Source of the DNA: Pyrocephalus nanus
Taxonomy: Eukaryota > Chordata > Aves > Passeriformes > Tyrannidae
Assembly (NCBI GenBank): GCA_038380795.1
Contig: CM076263.1
Location: forward strand, 11,398,709-11,462,708
Length of the DNA: 64,000 bases
Direction of reading: 5' to 3'
In this document: positions 10,901 through 20,700 of the stretch, piece by piece
Layout of the letters: every line of letters starts with the position of its first letter
Position numbering within the stretch: the stretch's first letter is position 1
Program-made: the position numbers and the translations under genes
Notes under the pieces: model-generated
Seen by the model: only the letters and a program-made list of their open reading frames with translations
What the model was told of the DNA's origin: nothing
The model's database searches: none

Positions 10901-12823
10901 CTAACTTGAAGATTCCTTTGTTATCATAAATATTACATACCTACAGGATTTATTAACTAGCAAGTGAGGGTAGTTGATAGGTGGGATGGAAGGATGCAGA
11001 TGCCTACAGTTTGAGCCGAGCATCCTACAGAGGGTTTAATTCTTCTCTGATATAAATTATTTCCTTGGCTACATAACAGTAAAAAAAAGAGTGTATATTG
11101 GTTTTGACCTAGTCAATGACAGTATTTTGAAATCTGTCTGTGAAGAACTTGCCTATTCTTGGCAGGAGTTCTGCTGCAGAGTATCTGTGTGAAGAGAAAC
11201 TCTTGCTTTTCTTGCCCTTCAGTGAAAATCAAAATTCCTCCCCTCACAACACATACACACACTGGAGATGGGTTGCTTCCATATTGAGCAAAAACATACT
11301 TCAGTGGTAGAAGTTGATGTTTATTACATTTCTTGGCTTGAATTTTGGAAATACGAAATTTACTGCTCCCTTATACTTAAGCCTTTATTTAATGTGCTCT
11401 TCTGTACAGTGACAGCATGATGTTAAAGCCTGAGTGCTTCCAGTATTTTCGGCAACTCATGTTCCTCCAACATCTTTGTCTTAGTCGATGTTATCAGATA
11501 TCACCTGCTGCCTTGGTGTAAGTAATCTCCAAATAGTTTTGGTTTGCCAGTCATGCAGAGGGGAAGTTAATTTAAACTTGCTTTATTTTAGGTTTAGAAT
11601 TGCAGGTACTGTTTTGAAAAGCTTGCTGGTGTGAGGATTTGTGTGTAAAACTGAGATAAAATAACCTGCTATAGCATGGACTAGGACTGCTAGAGCATGT
11701 ACCTTTTGAGAATCCCGACTGGAACCAAAGGTGTCTGAGATAATCTCTCAGTGATACCAATCTGCACTGATGGAACTGGTGGCTCCATGCATGCATTAGT
11801 GGCATTTTACCAATGGTACTCATTAGTGGAACTGGAGTTTCCAGTCCTGCCAGTGACCAGTATTGATGTCAGCACTCGACTTTCAACTATGCAGCAAGGT
11901 TTTGGAAAAGAGTTGATAGTACCTGTTGACTAGCTAACCTCTGTGTATTTTTTGTGAGCATCTTTATCTGTAATTGATTGCAACTGAAACAGAGTTACTT
12001 GTTTAGGGGGGTTTTCCTGCCTTTTACTAGCATAGAAGCTTTCAATCTCAATACTTTCAGGAAGGATGTCAATCCAAAGGATGGTCGTCAACAAGAAAAA
12101 AGACCGTGAGTGGAGCAGGACTAGTAAAAATGGGCATCTGAAGAACCTTTCCTGTAGCAGTGTGTGCTTGACCGTTTTGAGTTTGTCCTATACTTGCTTA
12201 TAGATGCACAGGTCATCTAATGATTGGGAAAATGTAAAGCATTCAAGAAGCCAGGGCTGGATACTCACCAAAACATTGCCACAAATTGGAAACTGACAGT
12301 ACCTAGGGGGTGGTTTCCTCTAAGCCATACCCTGAAAACTTCATCTGGGGCAATTTATTCCACTTGTTCTAAATTGTTAAGTCTAGAGAAATGAAAGGGG
12401 AAGAACCAGTTTGTTTTCATTCTGTGAGAGAGAGATCAGCAAAAAATAATTTATTCATGAAGTATCAGGACAGAATGAGTTTCAATGAAATGTGTTTAAA
12501 TAGTTACCCTCTTCTAAAAATTAGTAGAAATGGAGTTCTCCAGCTTGGGTACAGACTGAAAAAAGAAAAAAATGGTTTTAGTTTCATGATCAATTTCATA
12601 TTTTTCTAGAGAACTTGGTGAAATTCAAACGTTGAAGACGCTGCAGGTGTTTGGGATAATGACTGACAGCTCCCTGCAGCTCCTCGAGGAAGCACTGCCC
12701 GCAGTGAAGATCAATCATTCTCACTTTACAACCATTGCAAGGCCAACTGTTGGCAACAAAAAGAACCATGAGATTTGGGGAATCAAATGCAGATTGACAC
12801 TGAGAAATCCTAGTTTCTTATGA
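4855..12823 (+). CDS. SKP2: SKP2, S-phase kinase-associated protein 2 (3' part: F-box to stop)
   Basis: SKP2 is the F-box, leucine-rich-repeat substrate receptor of the SCF ubiquitin ligase. With SKP1, CUL1 and the cofactor CKS1 it targets cell-cycle inhibitors such as p27 (family knowledge). Eight coding segments are visible: 4855-4966, 5253-5396, 5978-6112, 7409-7507, 8988-9115, 10698-10749, 11410-11517 and 12610-12823. All have GT-AG borders and codon phases that join without a break, giving about 329 residues plus stop, which matches the family length from the F-box to the C-terminus. The F-box reads [19 protein letters not shown] with CKRWHRL and DESLW. Repeats of the type [27 protein letters not shown] and LVHLDLSDS follow. 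The tail has [15 protein letters not shown] and [10 protein letters not shown], as in mammalian SKP2. The first exon(s), including the N-terminal regulatory region of roughly 90 residues, are outside the window. No frameshift or stop interrupts the joined frame. Confidence 0.95.
5253..5396 (+). CDS. SKP2: SKP2 exon: F-box end and linker
   Basis: The acceptor is atgcctcag and the donor gtaagg. The exon reads [14 protein letters not shown] and then [16 protein letters not shown], matching the F-box/LRR linker of SKP2. Its length of 144 nt keeps the phase with the next exon. Confidence 0.93.
5978..6112 (+). CDS. SKP2: SKP2 exon: first leucine-rich repeats
   Basis: The exon follows a polypyrimidine tract of about 35 bases ending in tttttag; the donor is gtgagt. 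It encodes [17 protein letters not shown] and [16 protein letters not shown], which are two LRR units. Confidence 0.93.
7409..7507 (+). CDS. SKP2: SKP2 exon: leucine-rich repeat
   Basis: The acceptor is ctccccag and the donor gtaaga. It encodes [19 protein letters not shown] and then LSSCSV. The family's LNLSGCSGF motif has Cys in place of the Ser here. Confidence 0.93.
8690..8832 (-). mobile_element. Degraded CR1 fragment
   Basis: Text such as ctaaccccttgtccagatca, then ttgaaaatatccaaagacag and gggtaacctgctcca, resembles the reversed CR1 3' region. It is old and its edges are uncertain. Confidence 0.55.
8988..9115 (+). CDS. SKP2: SKP2 exon: leucine-rich repeats
   Basis: The acceptor is gtatttag and the donor gtaaat. 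It encodes [17 protein letters not shown] and [14 protein letters not shown], very close to mammalian SKP2. Confidence 0.95.
10698..10749 (+). CDS. SKP2: SKP2 exon: short LRR exon (52 nt)
   Basis: The acceptor is ctcttttcag and the donor gtaaga. It encodes [17 protein letters not shown] and ends two bases into a Ser codon. It is too short to stand out as an open frame, but phase and homology place it firmly. Confidence 0.92.
11410..11517 (+). CDS. SKP2: SKP2 exon: leucine-rich repeat
   Basis: The acceptor is cttctgtacag and the donor gtaagt. It encodes [13 protein letters not shown] and [17 protein letters not shown], matching the penultimate LRR unit of the family. Confidence 0.93.
12610..12823 (+). 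CDS. SKP2: SKP2 last coding exon and stop
   Basis: The acceptor is atttttctag. It encodes [17 protein letters not shown], then [17 protein letters not shown], and ends in [11 protein letters not shown] with TGA at 12821-12823. The C-terminal tail is the part of SKP2 that folds back over the LRR surface in the known structure. Confidence 0.95.
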
Positions 12824-13184
12824 TCATGTACAATGCAGTGGATGCAATGGACACACTGTGCATTGAAGCTCCTTAAGAAACAAAGTGCTGGAGCACCTTT
12901 AATCATAGTACTGTTATTGTAAAAAGCATTCTAATTTAGTCTTACACCTTAAGGATGTTTCATAGTATTTTGTAGCATTGTTTGTACTTTAAGCCTTTAG
13001 AGATCTGATGATCTTTGAGCAATTGTAGAATTTTTGAGGCTTTTTTTTTTTCTTTATAAAGGGGATCTTTGAAAAATACTATGAAACAATCACTGTAATT
13101 AAACAATGACAGCCTCTAGCAACTGTTGCAAGTTCTGATGCAGCTTTTATTGCACTGACCTAAAGTGTTCTAAAGGTGCTTTTG

Positions 13185-13219
13185 GTTAACTCTTCCAGGT
13201 AACTCCTGGAAGAGTTAAC
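13185..13219. repeat. Perfect 15-bp inverted repeat (hairpin)
   Basis: The left arm gttaactcttccagg (13185-13199) and right arm cctggaagagttaac (13205-13219) are exact reverse complements around a 5-base loop. A partial third copy, gttaactcctggaa, follows at about 13239-13252. The repeat lies in the likely SKP2 3' UTR or just past it. It could fold in RNA; no transposon signature was seen. Confidence 0.85.
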
Positions 13220-14717
13220 TCCTCCTAGTTAACCTTTGGTTAACTCCTGGAACAGCTTGCAGAGGTGCTAGATATCTTAATAAGGTTTATTAAGGAATTT
13301 GCAGAGCTCAAAGTGAGTAAGATATTAAACCTATTCAACTACTTAATTGAACAAGATGCACAGTAGGATGAGAAGCTGTGAGCACAACAGAGGACTGAGT
13401 CTGAATTAATCAAACTTGAAAACAGTAAATTGGGGATGTCTACACTAAAGCAGCTAAGAGAGCTCAATACCACACAAGTTAGGAAGCAGCATAAATGAGC
13501 TACAGTGAAGTTTTTACTTAGCAGGCCACAAATGATACTTTTGTCTTTAGTATTGTGCACTGTTAGCAAAATACAGCCTGAGAGGCCCATTCAGAATTAG
13601 CATCTGTAAAAATAATGTTGGTTATCCATGCTGGTTTCACGTGGTTGTGCTAGGTTTTCTGATCAAATGTTATAGAACCTTTGTGTAGCTTCTGTGTCTG
13701 ATCTCAGACAAAACTTCCTCCAAAGAGTAAGATCTTTCAACTTCAACTGATATAGTGGTAGAAATCTTACAGGAGGAAGGCTCAAATGGTTCTAGATATG
13801 ACCAAAAAACCAAATCATGGGACTGCAGCACAAGAATGCTCGAGGGAAGAGATGCTTTGGTGCTAGCAAGAAACATGAATTTTTCTTTTGTAATAGTATG
13901 TTTGTAGTAGCACTTCACTTTTTGTATCTGTATCACTAACCACTATTGTCTAGTGTGGATTTTTTTTTTTTTTTAAATCATAGATAAAGCTGAGTAACTG
14001 TCCAAAAAAAATTTAAAAAAACCAAACCAAATAAAAGGATAGGAGCAAGTAATGACTTTAAATGAAACTTTCATCTGCATCTATTATCAGGGACCTTGTG
14101 CTTAAGCCTAGAATGTTCCAAAAGGTGTTCTAGCTGATCTGTTCTAGGGCAAAACCTGGACCCTGTGTAGGGCATAAATATCCTGTTGTTGTTTGCAGGA
14201 ATGCAGTCAGCAAGCAGGTGAATTTATTCATGGATGTTTTAGGAGTAGCCTACAGCATTACTACAGGGCTATTGTGTAGGTACAGTTTTTCCCATTCAGT
14301 CTGAAGAAAAGCATTCAGGTATTAATTATCTGGTGATGCAGAACACCTTACTTACTGTGGAAAGATTGTATGAGTACTAGAATTTGGTATTTAATTTGAC
14401 TTTCTAGAGTATAGTGAATAAAACACATTATCATGCTAATCTGTTTTAAGTTGTTTTGGTTTTTATTTAATTTACCAGTGTAAGTAACAGCTGATTCTCT
14501 AATGGGCTTGTGTCCCTTACAAAGGCATTAATGGGCAACATACCTTGTGAAAACTGGAGAAGTGAGGGGATTTGGATATTCTACTGCTTCACCGTTTGCT
14601 GCCTTAGTTTTAAGCCTTAAATTACTTCAAGGAAAAGAGTAAATCTTTGCAGCTCAGCACTTCCTTTAATACTTCTCCCTATGCACAATGTAACTCCATG
14701 CACCTTCTCTTGCATTT

Positions 14718-14723
14718 AATAAA
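14718..14723 (+). terminator. Candidate distal SKP2 poly(A) signal
   Basis: This is a canonical AATAAA hexamer on the plus strand, the last good one before the NADK2 3' end. Use is inferred from position only; hexamers at 14030 and 14417 are alternatives. Confidence 0.3.
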
Positions 14724-15232
14724 CATCTAAGAAATTGCTATGTTGCAAAATGACTGACGGATGGGAGGATGTTTTCCCTAATTTCCCACCAACTTTGTGT
14801 AAACAGTTACAAAGAGGGGAATCTGTCCAACCAGTGTGTAAACTGGTGGTTTAGAGGACAGGGGGTTTATCATGAATACATTTAGCATTTACTATACTAT
14901 GCTTTAAACCCTATACAGAACTGGGAGAGAAGTATGGGTTTAACTAGATGGAATAGCCCTGAACTACTTTCAGCTAGCAGGTTCAGTGTTGGACTATCAC
15001 CGCTCTCTTGGTTATAGTGGCAGCTGTAGCAGACACATAATGGAAGTCCCTGGGGTTAAGGTGCACCACTGACCTTTTACTAATTGAAGTTGTTTTCTCG
15101 CTCTGCACAGTTCATACCAAAAACTGCTACGTAGCAGTCTCTGCATTATACCTAAAAGCTGAGTGCATGAAACACTTTTGAAGGTGGAAATAAGGCACAG
15201 GAGAGCTTCATTTATCAATTAACCTTTTCATT

Positions 15233-15238
15233 TTTATT
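15233..15238 (-). terminator. Candidate NADK2 poly(A) signal
   Basis: TTTATT on the plus strand reads AATAAA on the minus strand. It is followed downstream (minus direction) by a gap of about 500 nt to the most distal candidate SKP2 signal. Confidence 0.4.
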
Positions 15239-17643
15239 ACATAATGTATAAACACCATGTGGAGAGGAGAAAAAAAAAAGGGGGACAAAGAATGACAGGT
15301 CTAGTTTAGCAGAACACCATGTGGACTGGCACTAAATGAAAAGACCATGGATTTGACTCAGCAGGTAGAAGAGGTGCAAAGATCACTGCCAGTCCATGCA
15401 GATTAAATCAGTGTTAAACCAATACTCTGTCCTGTCATGGAATACTGTCTACCAGGTAAATTGTACTGTAATCCCTTGCAATAAAGGATCCTTTAGAAAG
15501 TGTCCTACATTTCCTCAATAAAAAAGGTAGCTGCTTCTTATTTATTATAGATTTCTGAATCATCCTAATTAACTTAAGCATTCACCAGTAAATGCTTCAA
15601 CAGAAGTGCAATTAAATTATAGACAAAACCAGTAGAGGCCACTCATGAGTAAGTCAGGCTTCCATTTTGCTAAGTTAGGAATTTGTGAAAACTTACTAAG
15701 TCCTAAACCAGATCATATTTTGGATCTGTCCGGCCTGAAAACACTGTCTTTTAGTCTTGACATTCATAATAAGGAATGGCAGGCATGTTTAAGAGGTATG
15801 CTTACTGATCAGACTAATCAGTCTCCATTAAAACATTACAGCACACAAATATCTAAATCAGCAGGGGATGACATTTCTGACATAATTTGTCTATGCAGGT
15901 GTTCAATACCTAAATCTGATCTAACAGTGGCAAACTCCTAGGAAGTAATAAATTAGTGTTAATGGCATTGGTGGGTTTGGGGGTTTAACAGCATCTTGAC
16001 AGGTGTACTAGATAGAGGAACATAAACCATCCTTAACTGGTTACTGATGCAATGACAATAACTAAAACACCCTAGTTTGTGTGCACACAACTTAAGAAAG
16101 ATTAGTCTTTTACATCTTTACCTTTAGAAAAGTTTTGCAGATTTTTTTAGACATTAAAGGCTTTATTCTGATAGCTCCTGAACTTTGTTCATAAATTTTG
16201 AAAGCTTATTTGGCTACTTTTATTTTCCTCTCTGGCTCTGCAATCATGAAAGCCAGAGACAGTGTAAATAACTCACTCTGCAGCACACTTAAAGGCAAAA
16301 TGTACACAAACAGTGATAGCTTATTCAGAAATCTCCATCAGTATAACATTTTCCTAGAACTGAATGGTCAAATATCCTCCAAATTATGTTTTGATTTTGT
16401 ATTCACTCAAGTCGTAGAAGGAAAAAATCCTTTATCCACTTCTCCACCTATAAAGCACAGTTCATGTTTTGCAAGTGGCAGTAAATATACTGTTTGGCCA
16501 CACTGGAGAACATTTCCATTAGACCTGAGAACATCTGTTACAGAAGTCTCTCTGTTCAAATGTAGTTTAAAGAGCTTTTTTTTCTGCTGTCAACTTGCTT
16601 ACCTAACATGAGCAGAGACATGTAAATTCATTTGTTGCCAGTTAAATATCAGTAGAATTCAGCATAGGATTGGACCTTTCTGGGGAAGGTAAAAACACAT
16701 GGTGAGAAAAGTGGAAGACATAGGTATTAACTTGTGCTCCAACTCCTAGTACCCAGGATATCTCATTCTTCTTTAATTATACGAAATTCATAACCTAAAA
16801 TTCCAAACCATTCAACTTAGTAAGGCCAAATACCTTTCTTAATGATAGCCATCACATGCACTAGTGTGACTGAACACCTGTTTGCCAGTTAATCCACTCA
16901 GGGAAGGAATCTATCTTACTTCAACATGATTTCTATAATCTGTATATTCCCAGTGAAGGGCTTAAAAAAACCTTTGGGTTTCAAGTCCCTCTCTAGCCAG
17001 ACAGAAAAAGTAAAAGCTACCTCATTCAAGATGTACTAAAGCAGACTTTTACTTTTGATGTAAGCCTACAAAGTAGAAAAAATACTGGAAGAACAAAAAA
17101 AAAAATTGCCACAAGTTGTATGAAACTACAAAGTTGTACAATTTTTGAAAAGCATACAAAAGGTTTGTATTTCCATTTCTATTACATCAACATTATGGTT
17201 TACCAAAATCTATATATCCTTGTATCAAATTGCTAGATTGACAGTCAACTTTTCTACAAAAGTGTATGTATGAAGGTACTTAGTTTCATCAGTCCCAGAC
17301 TGTTACTAAAAAACTGTACATCTGAATATTTAATGCTACTGACTTAATACTTGAACCCAACTACCTGTGTTTAAAAAGCTGTTCTTTCTTACAGGTTAAA
17401 ATGTCAATTTTCACTGAAGTTAGAGGTAACACTTCAGATACATTTCTTTTACACCAGATGCAAAAAGAGCTTAAATATCAGGCTTATGTTTCCCCAACCC
17501 AAAGGAATGAAAAGCATTTCAAGCTTCCTCTAAATGCTTTTGCATCTGAAAAAGCCAACATCCAGTATAATGCAGCATTGTGATATCCCCATGGTTTCCC
17601 TCTATGGATCCATAAATGTTTCAGCAGAAGACATGAGGGTCCT
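15233..17643 (-). other. NADK2 3' UTR (inferred)
   Basis: This is non-coding sequence downstream of the NADK2 stop, AT-rich and free of recognised repeats. A minus-strand AATAAA (TTTATT on plus) at 15233-15238 would give a UTR of about 2.4 kb; another at 15541-15546 gives about 2.1 kb. The extent is inferred from these signals only. Confidence 0.45.
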
Positions 17644-17782
17644 TCATTCTTCCAGCAGAACAGTGCACAGTGCATCCTCTGTGTCAATCAGTATTGACGC
17701 TATCGCCCCGTCATTGAACTCAAAAGATGTTCCTCCATCCACAACCATACAGGCATCCCAACAGCGGGAACGGACACAGACT
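17644..17782 (-). CDS. NADK2: NADK2 last coding exon and stop
   Basis: It encodes VCVRSRCWDACMVVDGGTSF, EFNDGAIASI and a tail ending TVLLEE. The stop TGA is read from 17646 to 17644. The acceptor is tttttgcag. Confidence 0.95.
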
Positions 17783-20700
17783 CTGCAAAAACCCGAGAAC
17801 TCAGTTTTCACAAAACAGCTCAAATATTTCAGTATTTCACAGAAGCACTCAACAATAAGACTGGTTTTTGGCCCTTCTTTTGCGTGGGCCAACAAATGCT
17901 TCATCACATACTTAGAGAACCATTTAGCGCGTCACCAAGCATTGGAACCGCCCCCAGTTATCACTGCTTTGTGTGGATGTAGCAGAGAGTCAAGGACTTG
18001 TTCAAATAATTGCTCCCAGAGTCTGAGAACAGCCTATAACTTAATACTTAGTGTTGAAAGCTGCAGTTTAGGTGTATTTTTTTTAAAGAAAACACTTTAA
18101 TCTTCACAGAAAAGTTTTCAATTAATCTATGATTCTAAGGCATTGTCTTCATATTAAGTGAGACATACAGTTTCAACTAGCAATGCTTGAGATTCAAATA
18201 ATTTGGATATTAATATAGTCTGTGTTGTTACATGAATCATTCAGAGAAAAGGAAAGTAATTTCAAACACAAAGATGAAGGTCAGAATGCCTGTCAGACAA
18301 CTTCATGAAAAGGTACTGCAGCATACTGCTGTCAATATTAGTCTGACTACACTACTGTAAAGCTAAGAAATTTAAATCTAAGATTATAAAATTTAAGGCC
18401 TCTCTTTTAGAACCAGACAAGACAGAATAAAGCCACTAACCACCTTTGTCATCACTTACCTTTAAAAGGAAAATTAACTCAACCATTGAAATTTATCCCT
18501 TCATGCAGAAAATGAGAAAGCTATTAAGTAATCAGTTATTGGTCTATACAGTGTTCTGATATTCAAAGTTTAATCAACAATTATGCAGTGACTTAGATTT
18601 TCAGGAAGACACATCTCCCAGAAATATAAATCGTTTTATGACTTGGTTATACAATGTTGTTGTAACACTGATGTGGCTCAAAAGAAGAATTTGGGTCCCC
18701 TTCAGGTAAGAGCTCCTTTAGACATTTGTTTTGATATAAAAGGTTGAATTAATATTTAATTAATACTGAAATACTGTATTGTTTTCAATTGTTTATGTTA
18801 TTGTTTATATGTTCAGTTATTCTGAACATATCACTAACAGTTGTGCATCTTTGTATTTAATTGTGGCAAACTCCACAAAAATCAAAGAATCATTTAGATT
18901 GCAAAAGACGTGAAAAATCATTGAGTCCAACCATTAAACTAACACTACAAACTCCACCACTAAAACTGTGGCCCTAAGTGCTTTTAAATAATTCCAGGGA
19001 TGATGATCCCCTTCCAGGGATGATGATTCCACTACTTCACTGGGCAGCTACTTCACTGTACTAAGTTCCAGAAGCTTGACAGCCCTTTCTGTGAAGAAAA
19101 TTTTCCTAAAATTCAATCTAAACCTCCACTGGCAGAAGTGCCCTAAGTTAAAATGATTAATTACCAAATAATTCAGTTTGGAAGGGCAACCTTCTACTCA
19201 AAGCAGGCTTTACTTCAAAGACAGGTTAGGTTGCTTAGGGCCTTGCCCAGGCAAGTTTTGAGTATCTCCAGGGATTGTGATAGCACAACCTCCAGACAAC
19301 CTGTTCTACCACCTGACTACTCTCACTGTGAATATTTTTTTCTTCTTTTTTTAATCAGAATCTTACATCCTATAAAATCACAGCTGGTGCCTCATATTCT
19401 GCTCTGAAAAGAGTTTAATTCAGCCTCCTCTGTAACCATACTCTGGCAGCTGAAGACAGCAACTGGCTCAGTCTTGCCTCCTCCAGGCTACACAAAAGCA
19501 CCCTTTCAGTCTCTCCTTTACACACGGTGTGTTCTGGCACCTCATCCTCTCAGTAGCCGTTTCCTGAATTCACTCCTGTTTGTCAGTGCCTGTGTCTCAT
19601 ACTGAGGGAAATGGCACACACTCAAAACTGAGCACAGCAAAATCCTTTTATTCTGTAAGACTGTGCATGGATCAAACATTAAATAGGCATAACACAACTA
19701 GGAAACATTTTCCTCCTGCTGTTACGAGAACAATACTCAAGCCACTCAAAACACAAACTGGATGTTGAAACACTTCAAGGGAAAGTCCTGGATTACTCAT
19801 ACTTTTTGACAAATATACAGAATGAAATAACTCTTCACTGCTGCAGCCAACACTTACTTTGAAGAGAAGCCACGCTGACGGCTACTTGAAAAAACCCTGT
19901 TTACAATAGGTTCTCGAACACTGAAAAACATCTTTGGTTCCTCTGGACTGTAGAGCAGAGACTCATTGAAATCATTTGTTACTGTAAACAGAGAAATCAG
20001 CCATTAGTTTTTACAGGGAAAATTAGTTACTCTCAGAAACACACATTCCTCCAGGAAAGAGTAGTTTCCCTGCCAAAAGGGAATATTGAGTCTTGATAGA
20101 TGTTTAATAGTCTTCACGGGCAAAAAAAAATTACTTTTACAGAATATTCCTTTCAGTTCTACTGCATGATGAACACTCAACAGTCCTCTTCAGGCAATTA
20201 AATGTTTTGTTTCAATTGTGTATTAAATAAAATGTTTCAAATCTTAGGAGAACTGAAATTTTCCTGAAGATCTATATATATACAGAAGTCTAAATAAGTG
20301 TTTTCATATCAAGTAAGACATCTTCTGCCAAATGTGCCTAAATAACATTTGCAAAAAAGACTATTCTTATTGAAGGAGTGCTAAAATACTGAAAGCAGTG
20401 CAGAGTATTAAGAGTACAAACACAATGGACTGGTCAAAGTTAAGACACTTTAAAGAAATCGTGCCTTTTTCACTGACCTTTTTGCACTAAGTCCGTGTTC
20501 AATGGCATATCCAAACTTCCACGCTTTTTCGCTGTTGAGTCAAGAGCAAGAGCCCCAGTCAGATAAGAGTATGTTTATATAAACTTGGCTAATAATGTCA
20601 CACTATTCACTCACCGATCTTAAGGATCTCTTCAACAGCTTGATGTGCAACCTTGTTAATATTATAGGACCTAGACAGAGAAGTAGAAGTCTTGTTTGCT

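Larger units (their letters stand above)
9116..12609 (+). other. SKP2 introns with two small exons
   Basis: AT-rich intronic DNA. Only the exons at 10698-10749 and 11410-11517 were recognised; the open frames at 9698-9922 and 12391-12609 show no family resemblance. Confidence 0.6.
12824..15232 (+). other. SKP2 3' UTR and convergent gap to NADK2
   Basis: There is no coding exon here. AATAAA-type signals on the plus strand lie at 13098-13103 (ATTAAA), 14030-14035, 14417-14422 and 14718-14723, so the SKP2 3' UTR could be about 0.3 to 1.9 kb long; which site is used cannot be told from sequence. A perfect inverted repeat lies at 13185-13219. The rest is AT-rich and unremarkable. Confidence 0.5.

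Noticed and set aside
17534..18100. Plus-strand frame of 188 codons over the last NADK2 exon
   Set aside because: It is antisense to a well-supported NADK2 exon, with no family resemblance outside or inside it.
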